A DNA stretch of 33,315 nucleotides from Pseudomonadota bacterium (lineage in GTDB: Bacteria > Desulfobacterota > JADFVX01), in assembly GCA_015222555.1 (NCBI GenBank), contig JADFVM010000169.1:1-33315 (forward strand), given 5' to 3'. Numbering within the stretch: the first letter of the stretch is position 1; the number at the start of each line of letters is the position of its first letter. The notes under the pieces are model-generated. The model was given only the letters and a program-made list of their open reading frames with translations. It was not told the DNA's origin and searched no databases. A program made the position numbers and the translations under genes. Positions 14,831-22,675 of this stretch are shown in pieces.

Positions 14831-14995
14831 TTTTGGGCTCCCTCCGTTAATCCCGTATCTATGCTGAAATACGTTCATCACTATGCCAGAAAAAAGAGGT
14901 TATATCCAGCCTTTGTTTTAATTTGCTACCCTCCGTTTTCTATATGTTTAGTGCTGCTCAGTTTCTCACGTGGAGATATTCAAGTAATCAAAAGT

Positions 14996-15024
14996 TTGAC
15001 AACCCTCTAATTCAGCGATAGAGT
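14996..15024 (+). promoter_or_regulatory. sigma70-type promoter for the YqgE-like gene
   Basis: TTGACA (14996-15001), a 17-base spacer and TAGAGT (15019-15024, 4 of 6 to consensus) predict a start near 15031, about 40 bases before the ATG at 15072. Confidence 0.6.
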
Positions 15025-15071
15025 GTTTATTAACAGCCCCGATTATTTTAATTTCCATTTTCTGGATATAT

Positions 15072-15719
15072 ATGATCCAATTAATCAGAAAATATCTTTT
15101 ATTGTCTATTCTATCCTTTTTTTTCTCTATCACATCCTTTGTCTTTCCCATGGACGGTTTTGCCGGGGAGAAAGTTTATCTTGAAAAGGGGGTATTTCTT
15201 GTCGCAAAGACGGGAATTGGAGGACAATATTTCAAACAAACGGTCATTTTGCTGATTAAGCATGGACGAGAGGGCACGTCAGGTCTTATTATCAACAGGC
15301 CATCAAAACACTTGTTGTCGTCTGTCCTTCCTGGTTTCAAGCAATTTGAAAACAGTAAGGAGCTCTTGTTCGTAGGGGGACCTCTAAAGCCGCACATCCC
15401 ATTGTTGCTTTTAAGGGCTGAAGAGGCGCCCCATGGATGGGTAAAAATAGTTGATGATGTTTATTATAGTCACAATATCGATATTATCGCCCGTAAGACA
15501 AAAGACAAGGACGTGGTGCAAAGTTTGCGTGTTTATGGAGGTTATGCAGGTTGGGCGTCGGGTCAGCTTGAGGCAGAGATATCAAGGGGAGGGTGGAGTA
15601 TTGAGCATGCCGATGCAGGCAGCATTTTTGATAAAAACCCCGAGGACGTCTGGGGTGATTTAATAAAAAAAAGGGAAACAACACCGGCGGGCATGATGCT
15701 TGTGAACTACGAAAAATAG
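15072..15719 (+). CDS. yqgE: YqgE/AlgH-family protein with N-terminal signal sequence
   Basis: A 215-residue protein whose body matches the UPF0301 (YqgE/AlgH) family: GVFLVAKTGIGGQYFKQTVI, LLIKHGREGTSGLIINRPS, LLFVGGPLKPHIPLLLL, then YGGYAGWASGQLEAEI and the closing AGSIFDKNPEDVW. YqgE proteins are usually cytoplasmic, start directly at the GxFLVA block, and have no settled biochemical role. Here about 35 residues precede that block: a basic start (MIQLIRK), a hydrophobic core (YLLLSILSFFFSITSFVF) and a probable signal peptidase site near GFAGE, so export to the periplasm is predicted. The ribosome binding site is weak (GGATAT), but a good promoter lies upstream. No downstream partner is evident. 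Family membership is firm, location is inference. Confidence 0.88.
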   Translation: MIQLIRKYLLLSILSFFFSITSFVFPMDGFAGEKVYLEKGVFLVAKTGIGGQYFKQTVILLIKHGREGTSGLIINRPSKHLLSSVLPGFKQFENSKELLFVGGPLKPHIPLLLLRAEEAPHGWVKIVDDVYYSHNIDIIARKTKDKDVVQSLRVYGGYAGWASGQLEAEISRGGWSIEHADAGSIFDKNPEDVWGDLIKKRETTPAGMMLVNYEK

Positions 15720-15817
15720 GGCCGGAGACCATGTTATATAAAAAAAGGAGAATTTGTTTGATAACTTTGGGACGGAGTCTTTATAGATGAAGCGTATTCC
15801 TGTTCCCGACGATGACG

Positions 15818-15892
15818 ATGGAAAACAAGCGATATAAGCTCTTCGGTGTTGTCACCAACATGGATTGGGAGGGCGGGGAACTTATCCACCGC
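15818..15892 (+). pseudogene. transposase fragment (DDE type, IS1380-like)
   Basis: In one frame this stretch reads RYKLFGVVTNMDWEGGELIH, which resembles the late catalytic-core segment of IS1380-type DDE transposases (YKVFGxVTN..G.ELI.W..RCGK). The similarity ends abruptly near 15892 and the frame meets a TGA soon after; no start or upstream core is present. Next to the break is GTGTCAATATAGTTGAGACAC, which looks like the end of a second element. I rely on remembered family motifs, so the family name is tentative, but a dead coding fragment is likely. Confidence 0.5.
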
Positions 15893-15964
15893 CCTCTGTG
15901 TCAATATAGTTGAGACACCTACCTTATGTTAAATTAAAGTAGAGGGTAGGCAGGAGAAAGTTTT

Positions 15965-16220
15965 ATGTATAAGGAAGAAAAAGAACTGATTGAGGGAATG
16001 GAAGGAGCCCGTAGGGCGGGGGGTAAACTCCCCTCAGACGATTTTGGAGAGATGATTTAAGGAAGAGGTGCGTTTAAATTTACCTGAAAACCACTGATGT
16101 AGCCATTACAAACGGATTATAGGCATCAGGATGAAGCGGAAAAATCCCAAGAGGATGACCAGGGCCTGCTTGTAGGGGAGAAATTGGCCGGCCTGATTAG
16201 TGACGGTGGATTTAGGATAT
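15965..16220 (+). pseudogene. broken small gene (frameshifted)
   Basis: An ATG at 15965 behind AGGAG (8-base spacing) opens 31 codons ending at TAA 16058-16060, with product starting MYKEEKELIEGMEGARRAGG. Dropping one T from the TTT just before the stop lets translation continue as KEEVRLNLPENH to 16097. After that, another frame is open and coding-like, HQDEAEKSQEDDQGLLVGEK, and ends at TAA near 16220. Together these look like one protein of 85-90 residues, polar and acidic, interrupted by two or three frame changes. The first could be a sequencing error in a homopolymer; several together suggest decay. The short 31-codon version could still be translated. Function unrecognised. Confidence 0.45.
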
Positions 16221-16230
16221 AATTCTTTGC

Positions 16231-16260
16231 TTGTAAGTGACCATGATAAAAGGCTATAAT
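16231..16260 (+). promoter_or_regulatory. promoter candidate for small membrane protein gene
   Basis: TTGTAA (16231-16236), an 18-base spacer and a perfect TATAAT (16255-16260) predict a start near 16267, about 28 bases before the ATG at 16295. A second TATAAT at 16218-16223 lacks a -35 partner. Confidence 0.5.
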
Positions 16261-16294
16261 AAGGTCGCTAAATTTAAGAGATGAGACCTGTCGA

Positions 16295-16585
16295 ATGCTT
16301 GCTTTTTCAGACAATAAGGCCCCAAAAAAATACAATAATCCACGCACATTAGCGGGTATTGGCCTCATTATATTAAGCTATATTGCCGGCTGGCCAGTCA
16401 TAGGTGCGCTGGGCATTATCTCTACCTGGATGAACAGGCCGGACCTGGTTTTGGTCGGTGGCCCTGCCGTTTACATCCTGTCTTACCTTATACTTCTGGC
16501 AGGCATTATTCTTGCCGGAAAAGAATGTGCAAAAATGGTGACGACGAAGGCAATAATCTTTGCAAAATGGCTATTGCCGGTGTAA
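16295..16585 (+). CDS. small two-helix membrane protein, unknown function
   Basis: A 96-residue product has a polar N-terminus (SDNKAPKKYNNPR) followed by two hydrophobic helices, LAGIGLIILSYIAGWPVIGA (about residues 19-38) and VGGPAVYILSYLILLAGIIL (54-73). A short tail with KECAKMVTTKA follows. The connecting loop STWMNRPD is short, so a helical hairpin with both ends on the same side is likely. I recognise no family; hydrophobic hairpins of this type are common as hypothetical inner-membrane proteins. The ribosome binding site is weak (AAGAGATGAG, about 10 bases off), but a promoter with a perfect TATAAT lies upstream. The next gene, for a PilZ protein, starts 160 bases later with its own ribosome binding site. 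Confidence 0.6.
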   Translation: MLAFSDNKAPKKYNNPRTLAGIGLIILSYIAGWPVIGALGIISTWMNRPDLVLVGGPAVYILSYLILLAGIILAGKECAKMVTTKAIIFAKWLLPV

Positions 16586-16744
16586 TTAAAGTCAGGATGT
16601 TCTATGCATCGTTGTTAAGTCGATGTTAATTTACTTCTTCAAAAGCAGGATTGGAACGCTATCGGCTATCGACTCGTTTCTTATCTTCACCGTAAATAAA
16701 AGAAGAGAACAATTTACTGCGCTGCAGGTTTCAGGAGTTGTATT

Positions 16745-17248
16745 ATGGTAAAGGGTAAAAGAGACATGCGAAACTACATCCGACACCCTTCTGACATTCC
16801 GCTTGAGATTGTTACGGAAACACTGCAGGACAGGTCCCCTCAAACAATGAAAGACGTCAGCCTGGGCGGTCTTTCATTTTTCTCAGAGCAAGCACATAAT
16901 ATATGGGATATCATCAAAGTTAGCATCCCCTATGTTAAACCGGCCTTTGTCAGTGAAGGTCAGGTAACGTGGTGTATTAAACAGGGAGATCGATATGAGG
17001 TGGGAGTTGAGTTCTTCACTGCAGACGATGACAGCAGGGCCCGTATAGTTAAGCAAGTTTTTTATATTGAAGATTTTATAAAAGAGGTGAAAAAGCCGGG
17101 TAGAGGCAGGGACGACATTGAATTAGCGGCACGTGAATGGATTAAACGGCATGTTGTTGATTCTCTCGAAAATGAACCCGATCTTTTTACCTCTAAAATT
17201 AGCCCGAAAAAAGGATCAGACCTTAATAACAGCGATCAACTACTCTGA
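16745..17248 (+). CDS. PilZ-domain protein, probable c-di-GMP receptor
   Basis: The 167-residue cytoplasmic protein has both PilZ ligand motifs: RNYIR (RxxxR, residues 9-13) followed by HPSDIPLE, and DVSLGG (DxSxxGG, 37-42). Strands such as AFVSEGQVTWCIKQGDRYEV and GVEFF complete the small beta barrel at about residue 93. The remaining 70 residues form basic and acidic helices (RARIVKQVFYIEDFIKEVKK) with no known domain, possibly the output part. All residues known to contact cyclic di-GMP in this family are present, so binding is a good prediction. AGGAG lies 7 bases before ATG. WspR in the cluster at 23876-33263 makes c-di-GMP, so this could be one of its receptors, but there is no operon link. 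It converges with, and overlaps by 9 bases, the gene on the other strand. Confidence 0.85.
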   Translation: MVKGKRDMRNYIRHPSDIPLEIVTETLQDRSPQTMKDVSLGGLSFFSEQAHNIWDIIKVSIPYVKPAFVSEGQVTWCIKQGDRYEVGVEFFTADDDSRARIVKQVFYIEDFIKEVKKPGRGRDDIELAAREWIKRHVVDSLENEPDLFTSKISPKKGSDLNNSDQLL

Positions 17249-17671
17249 ACCTGACGTCTTTCCCTCTGCCTTGCCGATATAACCCATAGCAAGATGTTGA
17301 GGGACATACTTTATCTCGCCAGTTGATTTATTATAGTAAACAGGATTACTTCCCTTAAAGCCGACGGAGGGATCCTTTGACATGATAAATGCGTGGGTAT
17401 CCCAGAAAAAAAGCCAACCCGATCCATCCCTGCAGTCTATCCCGTCATAAAGAGCAATCTCTCTTCCCGTCCGGAAGAATTCCTCATTCAGATAAGTAAG
17501 CAAGGCTTGCGCCGCCTCTTCCTTATTCTGAGTTGCCTTCATCCCCGGAAGTGCAATCTCACGTCCTTTGTCCTTCCTCTTTTTCGGTATGCGCTCTGAG
17601 AGGGAATATCCCATATAGAGGAAAAACACGAAGGCAACGGCGATAAAACTATAAAGATAAATTCCATCCAT
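17240..17671 (-). CDS. membrane-anchored protein with Imm35/YrhB-like domain
   Basis: A 143-residue product begins with one membrane helix (YLYSFIAVAFVFFLYMGYSL) then a basic stretch KKRKDKGR, so the body should face the cytoplasm. The body (about 50-130) contains AAQALLTYLNEEF, then a beta-rich part GSGWLFFWDTHAFI, followed by GSNPVYYNKSTGEIKYVP. That last pattern, aromatic-rich strand, then G-N-P-x-[VY]-x-[ND]-K-x-T-G-E, recalls the Imm35/YrhB fold known from immunity and phage-related proteins. The similarity is by eye and moderate. No toxin gene is adjacent, so an immunity role is not claimed. There is no clear ribosome binding site. The last codons overlap the end of the PilZ gene on the opposite strand. 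Confidence 0.55.
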   Translation of the reverse strand: MDGIYLYSFIAVAFVFFLYMGYSLSERIPKKRKDKGREIALPGMKATQNKEEAAQALLTYLNEEFFRTGREIALYDGIDCRDGSGWLFFWDTHAFIMSKDPSVGFKGSNPVYYNKSTGEIKYVPQHLAMGYIGKAEGKTSGSE

Positions 17672-17713
17672 ACTGCTATTAGAGATTTAAAATGCTAAAA
17701 AGTATCATTTTTT

Positions 17714-18064
17714 TTATTCAGCAATAATATGAAAGTAGGATATGGACAAAGCGGATTGTTCAGCCTGCCGGTTCGGCTTGCCTTGCCTTGACTTCTCTGA
17801 AAGTATGGTTTTTTCATTGGTAATGGAGGGGGGATGATTCATCGGTTTCATATTGATTTTGCAGTCTCTACAGATATAACCCCAGGTATTCGTTAGTTCA
17901 CTTGCACCTTCTCTCGGCTTGCGGTGCTTACATTGTCTGCAGTGAATTTCAGCAACATTTTTCAGGTAGAGATCATCGTCAATGGAGAGTTTCCCTCGCC
18001 TGAAGTCGATCCATATGACATTTGATGAGCTATCTGTTATATGGGTGGGCTCTGGTTTAAGCAA
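17714..18064 (-). CDS. small protein with four-cysteine zinc-ribbon-like motif
   Basis: The frame gives a 116-residue protein if TTG 18064 is the start; no ATG is available before the cysteines. It has a CRQC..CRDC pair (C-x2-C, about 18 residues, C-x2-C) typical of zinc ribbons, set in HCRQCKHRKPREG and TWGYICRDCKIN, followed by a polar Ser/Lys/Gln-rich tail. Such modules bind zinc and often nucleic acid or protein; nothing more specific is recognised. GAGG lies 13 bases before TTG. A five-codon ATG frame (MRTIA) starts just upstream and overlaps it, which leaves the start uncertain. A perfect TATAAT at 18106-18101 on the minus strand suggests a promoter, with no good -35. Confidence 0.5.
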   Translation of the reverse strand: MLKPEPTHITDSSSNVIWIDFRRGKLSIDDDLYLKNVAEIHCRQCKHRKPREGASELTNTWGYICRDCKINMKPMNHPPSITNEKTILSEKSRQGKPNRQAEQSALSISYFHIIAE

Positions 18065-18188
18065 TTGTTCTCATTTTCCTCTGATTTGAAAATAAATCTC
18101 ATTATACAATATGATAAGCAATTCTACGACGATTATTTCATTCTTTGAAAAGAGTGTCAGGCGGGATCTTGCTAAAAAGAAGGCAGCA

Positions 18189-19418
18189 TCAATGACTCTT
18201 TTTTTTTGATCGCCGGAAAAGAGATCTGATCCCCTTGCGGGGTGAACTCAAAAGACGAATGGTTCTCAGCTGGATGAGATATTCAGTCCATATCATTATT
18301 GCCTCCCAGAAGTTCTCTATAAAACGTACATACCATGGCCGCTTTAACCAGTTTATATACTCTATTTCTCTACTTTCCTCCAGGTCTGCGAGAAACATCC
18401 GGGCCATGTCTTCTGCAAAATGGCTGTCAATGACTTCCTGGTTTGCCTCCAGGTTCCAGCGAAGGCTCCATTTGTCCAGGTTACTTGATCCTATGGAAAT
18501 CCAGTCGTCGCAGAGCATTACTTTGGAATGAAGAAAGCGGGGGGCATATTCAAAGATACGAACGCCATTGCGAAGCAGGGACTGGTAATAACGCTGGCTG
18601 ATTCGTCTCACAGAGGGATGATCTGTCTGCTTCCCCGGCAGAAGGAGACGCACATCAACACCGGCACGGGCCGCTTTTCTCAGGGCTCGACGGATCTTCC
18701 ATGAAGGGATGAAATAGGCCATTTCTATCCAGATGCGTTTCCTGGATTTTCGAATTCTTTTAAGGAGCGATCTAATGATGTCGCGACGGTGAGGTGGCAG
18801 TAAAAGGGCTACCCTGCCTTCCATATCGGCAGCTTCAATAGAATGATTGCCGATGGGCAGGTTGATGAAGGGCTCTCCCCATTGGTTCCAGATTGACTGG
18901 AATGAGGATTGCCAGTCTGAAACAACAGGGCCGGATATCTCTACCATAGTATCGAGCCAGAAATCGGACGGTTGATGTAAAGGAGAAAAGTCATCTGTAA
19001 CTCCTGCACCTCCCGTGTATGCGATTAGGTTATCAATGAGAAGCAGTTTGCGATGGTTTCTACGCAGGTTTGCAAGCCACTTGCCATAGCGAAGGGGGTT
19101 ATAAAAAATAAGAAAAACACCATTTTCAGCCAGGCGTTTCCTGTCTTTACTGTTGAGATTCCACGATCCAAAATCATCAAGAAGAAGATAGACAAAAACC
19201 CCTCTTTTTGCGGCCTTGCAAAGAGCATCAATAAAGCTTGTAGCAACATGGCCGGATTCAAAGATGTACATTTCCATGAGAACGTACTTCTCAGCCCCCT
19301 TAATTGATTTAAGCATGGCCGGAAAAAAGTTGTTTCCATTTTTCAGGCACTTGAAGCTGTTTCCCTTGTACCAGGGCGTTCCTTCCATGACAGGAATATT
19401 TTTTTCTCTCTTCTTCAT
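18189..19418 (-). CDS. cls: cardiolipin synthase-type phospholipase D protein
   Basis: From ATG 19418 the protein has 409 residues and two HKD motifs of the phospholipase D superfamily: HRKLLLID (His122, Lys124, Asp129) followed by NLIAYTGGAGV, and HSKVMLCD (His297, Lys299, Asp304) followed by DWISIGSSNLD. Both halves carry the usual supporting strands (VLMEMYIF; WIEMAYFIPSW). This is the layout of bacterial cardiolipin synthases (ClsB/ClsA), which join two phosphatidylglycerols or a related pair of lipids. It has no N-terminal membrane helices, as in ClsB, but the C-terminus holds aromatic- and arginine-rich segments (FIENFWEAIMIWTEYLIQ; RRSKKK). An upstream TTG would add 13 residues without a ribosome binding site. 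It lies 127 bases after the RND exporter of the mla-like group, which fits a membrane-lipid theme. Confidence 0.88.
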   Translation of the reverse strand: MKKREKNIPVMEGTPWYKGNSFKCLKNGNNFFPAMLKSIKGAEKYVLMEMYIFESGHVATSFIDALCKAAKRGVFVYLLLDDFGSWNLNSKDRKRLAENGVFLIFYNPLRYGKWLANLRRNHRKLLLIDNLIAYTGGAGVTDDFSPLHQPSDFWLDTMVEISGPVVSDWQSSFQSIWNQWGEPFINLPIGNHSIEAADMEGRVALLLPPHRRDIIRSLLKRIRKSRKRIWIEMAYFIPSWKIRRALRKAARAGVDVRLLLPGKQTDHPSVRRISQRYYQSLLRNGVRIFEYAPRFLHSKVMLCDDWISIGSSNLDKWSLRWNLEANQEVIDSHFAEDMARMFLADLEESREIEYINWLKRPWYVRFIENFWEAIMIWTEYLIQLRTIRLLSSPRKGIRSLFRRSKKKSH

Positions 19419-19545
19419 CGTCAAGTTAAATATATCGGGATAAAGATAGAAGATCAACTCTTCCCGCTTGCATTTTTCACCGGCTGGCTTTATTCAGATA
19501 GTGCTTTGACCTGGTTTTCAGGCGTCGAGATGATCTTTGATGAGT

Positions 19546-22047
19546 TTAGTTCTCTTCAACCCCTTCAGGACCGAAAGGCTTGAAGACGATGATAAGTTGA
19601 GGTAAAAGTGTGAGTGCGGCAATGAGTGCTATAATCATTGCGAGGCCAGTGAGAAGCCCAAAATAAATACTTGGAATGAAATTTGAGAGGATGAGGATTG
19701 AAAAACCGATGATAATTGTGATAGAGGTGTCATACATGGCATATCCTATGCTCTCGTGGCATCGATGCATTGTATTGATATAATTCCTGTCTTTTTCCAC
19801 CTCTTTCTTGAACCTGTGAATGTAGTGGATGGTGTCATCTACGGCGATGCCGACGCTGATTGAAGCGATGGTGATGGTCATCATGTCAAGAGGAATACCC
19901 ATCCATCCCATGAACCCGAGCACAGAACCGACGGAAAGAAGATTGGGGAAAATAGCGATGAGCGCGATTTTTATTGATCTGAAGAGGATCAGGAACATGA
20001 ACATGAGTGCCGCAACGACAGCAGCAAGTGTCAGGATTTGGGAGCTAAAGAGGCTTTGAAGCATGTTGTTGTACAATACCAACAGGCCGGAAAGGTGAAT
20101 GCGTTCCTCCTTAAAGCCAAGCTTGTCGGTGAGGTCGCCTTTAATCTGCTTAAGCAGTTCATTTCTTCTTAAGTCTTCTTCGGAATCCCTTACACGAACA
20201 GCAAAACGGACCTGATCGTTTTCAACAGAAACATAGGGTGATAAAATGATCTTCTTGAACTTCTCCGGTAGCTCTTTATAGATGAGGGCCAGTTTAAAAT
20301 TATCCAGAGGTTCTCCCTTGTTCAACTTCTCACCCACCTTCAGCATTGTTCCAAGAGACAGGACCTTCCCTGTTTCGCTAAGGCTGTCCAGATAATCATG
20401 TATTTTTGTTACCTCTTCCATCTTGTCCGATGTAAACCAGTATTTGGGATCATCTTTGGCAGCCTCAAACTCTTCTTCAAATTCGTCAAATTCATCAAAT
20501 TCTTCATCCTCTGTTGTAGCTGCCTGTTCAATAACTACTTCCTCTTCATTAAAATCAAGTGTGATATTTAGTGGTGTCGTGCCGCCCAGATGCTGATCGA
20601 TGACTTTCATTCCCTGATAGATCTCTGTGGACTCTTTGAAGTAGTCTATAAAACTGTTTTCAACGATGAGCCTCCTCCCTCCCGCAACACTTAGAATCAA
20701 TAAAATGGCGCTTCCGACAATGATGAGTGATCCGTGACGTTCTGTAAAATTGGCAAGCACTTTTGTCAGTGCGAAGCGGGATTCAAATGTGGTATCAGGG
20801 ATTTTTTTTTCAAAAAATATTAGTACTGTAGGAAAAATTAGAAAAGTCAGAATCAATGATACGCCAATTCCGGCGCTCATCATCCAGCCAAAATTGATCA
20901 CAGGCAGTATGTCACAGAGAATAAGAGAACTGAAACCTGCCACTGTCGTTAAGACAGCATAAGTACAAGGTTTAGCCATGGAAGTGACTGTATCAAGAAT
21001 AAGCTGATGCTCAGTTGCCTCGGGATTGAGAGCAATCAGTTCGCGATACCTGACAATAAGGTGGATGGTGACGGCCATGGTGATAATAATCTGAATGGAG
21101 ATGAAGTTGGACGAAATTACTGTTACTTCCCAGCCGAACATTCCCAGTAGACCGCAGGTTGCGATAACGGAAAATGAGCAGCAAATAATGGGCATCAATA
21201 TCCATCGTCGTTGTCTGAAAATTAGCCATAAGGTAATGATTAGAAAACACAAGACACCAATTCCGAAAAGCCTGAGATCATTTTTTACGAAGGAAATCAG
21301 GTCATCGGCAATCATGCTGACACCGCCAAGAAAGAGGTCGGCCTCTCCCCTGTATTTGTCCATGATGGACCTAACATCATGGATGGTCCGGTGTTGTTTG
21401 ATCCGCATCCTGTCCCGATGTTCTTTAAAGCGGACAAGCAGTTCTTTCAGCTCACGCTCTTCACCATCTGTCAAGTCTTCAAGCTTTTGTTTGTCTTTGA
21501 GCTCATTACGGCGGGACAGGAGCTGGTGAAAAACCTTATCTTCTGCCAGATTGGCCTGAAGAGCAGTCGTTTTGAAATCATGGCTGACCAGCATATTGCT
21601 GTAGATTGGACTATTCAGAAACTCCTCCCGGGCCAGCTTTCTGTCCGCATTAGGCGATTCAAGGGTTTGGACATTCTTGACCATTTCCTTGATCGGCATG
21701 GGCGGACTTTCGAGCATCGGCACATTCAGTAAGGAGGTGACGGACTCTACGCCTTCCAGCTGGTTGAGCTCATCACTGAGGTGGCGGATATTATCAAGTG
21801 TCTTGTTTGAAAGGAGATTTTCCCTTGGTGTATAGGTTATGACCAGGAAATCCGGGCTGCCGTACCGGTCATTGATTATCCGTGTATAACGGAGGTCCTC
21901 ATCATCTTCAAGGATAAGGGTTTCTGCAGAGGCATCAACTTCCAGTTTTCTTGCCTCGTATCCAAGGAAGGCAATAACTGCAAGGATGACAAGCAGGACC
22001 AGCCTGGGGTATTGAAGAATAAAGTTGTCGTATAAGCGTCTTAGCAT
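19546..22047 (-). CDS. RND/MMPL-family exporter of the mla-like operon
   Basis: An 833-residue membrane protein with twelve predicted helices: one near residue 16-34, a group at 259-415, one at 440-456 and a group at 670-822. Two large periplasmic domains lie between (35-255 and 460-665), as in RND/MMPL lipid exporters such as HpnN. Helix motifs include VTIHLIVRYRE and SVGIAVDDTIHYIHRF, with paired Asp in the second half for proton coupling. In its second periplasmic domain, residues 512-531 are strikingly acidic and repetitive (TTEDEEFDEFDEFEEEFEAA), echoing a segment of the MlaA protein. It follows mlaA and mlaC by 23 bases, so the three genes form one operon. Lipid transport is inferred from partners. 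No MlaFEDB genes are seen. Confidence 0.88.
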   Translation of the reverse strand: MLRRLYDNFILQYPRLVLLVILAVIAFLGYEARKLEVDASAETLILEDDEDLRYTRIINDRYGSPDFLVITYTPRENLLSNKTLDNIRHLSDELNQLEGVESVTSLLNVPMLESPPMPIKEMVKNVQTLESPNADRKLAREEFLNSPIYSNMLVSHDFKTTALQANLAEDKVFHQLLSRRNELKDKQKLEDLTDGEERELKELLVRFKEHRDRMRIKQHRTIHDVRSIMDKYRGEADLFLGGVSMIADDLISFVKNDLRLFGIGVLCFLIITLWLIFRQRRWILMPIICCSFSVIATCGLLGMFGWEVTVISSNFISIQIIITMAVTIHLIVRYRELIALNPEATEHQLILDTVTSMAKPCTYAVLTTVAGFSSLILCDILPVINFGWMMSAGIGVSLILTFLIFPTVLIFFEKKIPDTTFESRFALTKVLANFTERHGSLIIVGSAILLILSVAGGRRLIVENSFIDYFKESTEIYQGMKVIDQHLGGTTPLNITLDFNEEEVVIEQAATTEDEEFDEFDEFEEEFEAAKDDPKYWFTSDKMEEVTKIHDYLDSLSETGKVLSLGTMLKVGEKLNKGEPLDNFKLALIYKELPEKFKKIILSPYVSVENDQVRFAVRVRDSEEDLRRNELLKQIKGDLTDKLGFKEERIHLSGLLVLYNNMLQSLFSSQILTLAAVVAALMFMFLILFRSIKIALIAIFPNLLSVGSVLGFMGWMGIPLDMMTITIASISVGIAVDDTIHYIHRFKKEVEKDRNYINTMHRCHESIGYAMYDTSITIIIGFSILILSNFIPSIYFGLLTGLAMIIALIAALTLLPQLIIVFKPFGPEGVEEN

Positions 22048-22070
22048 TAAAGAGCTGTCATCCCGTCCTG

Positions 22071-22673
22071 TTACTTTTTGCCGTCAGGAAGTGCAAAGTT
22101 TCCCGATCTTTGTAATTTTGCCAGTAGAGTTTCAACCGTTCCTTTTTTCAGGATGCCGTCAAATTGGGAACGATAGGTCTGGACAATGCTGACTCCCTGA
22201 ATTTCCACATCATATATCTTCCAGCCCCTTTTTGATTTATAAAACTTATACAGCATATCTACATCGTTATCCTTTGATACAAGGTGTGTCATGATGCGGA
22301 TTTTCTTTTTCACCATGAAGGGTTCCTCATAGACTGCCTCTTCATCGCTGTAAAGGTCCAGTTTTTCAATGTAGGATTCCTGGATACGTTCAACAAAAAG
22401 TGAGGTGTATTCCTTCTGCTGTTCTTCATTTAACGTGGGCCAGTATTTTCTCCCCAGGCTTAGTTTTCCCATTTTCTCGAAGTCAAATATGGGAATAATA
22501 GTCTCTAGAATTTCAGCATTTCTCTTCTGCTTATCCATATCATTTTTCTGAAGGAGAGAAATTACGTTGTCCATCCGCTCTCTTAGCATGGCGTCTACAT
22601 CGCTTTTGTCATCGGCAAAAACAGGTTGCGAAAAAATAAACAAGAAAATAAATAAATAAATGAGCCTTTTCAT
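22071..22673 (-). CDS. mlaC: MlaC/Ttg2D-family periplasmic phospholipid carrier
   Basis: A 200-residue exported protein has the signal peptide MKRLIYLFIFLFIFSQPVFA followed by DDKSD. The mature part matches the MlaC/Ttg2D family: ILETIIPIFDFEKMGKLSLG near the start, WPTLNEEQQKEYTSLFVERI, then YKSKRGWKIYDVEIQGVSIV, the strand-loop that lines the lipid pocket. The length is standard. MlaC normally shuttles phospholipid between MlaA in the outer membrane and the MlaFEDB inner-membrane complex. It starts 2 bases after the mlaA stop (TAG 22678-22676) with GGGAG before the ATG. The gene downstream encodes an RND exporter and not an ABC transporter, so the inner-membrane partner may be different here. 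Confidence 0.9.
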   Translation of the reverse strand: MKRLIYLFIFLFIFSQPVFADDKSDVDAMLRERMDNVISLLQKNDMDKQKRNAEILETIIPIFDFEKMGKLSLGRKYWPTLNEEQQKEYTSLFVERIQESYIEKLDLYSDEEAVYEEPFMVKKKIRIMTHLVSKDNDVDMLYKFYKSKRGWKIYDVEIQGVSIVQTYRSQFDGILKKGTVETLLAKLQRSGNFALPDGKK

Positions 22674-22675
22674 GA

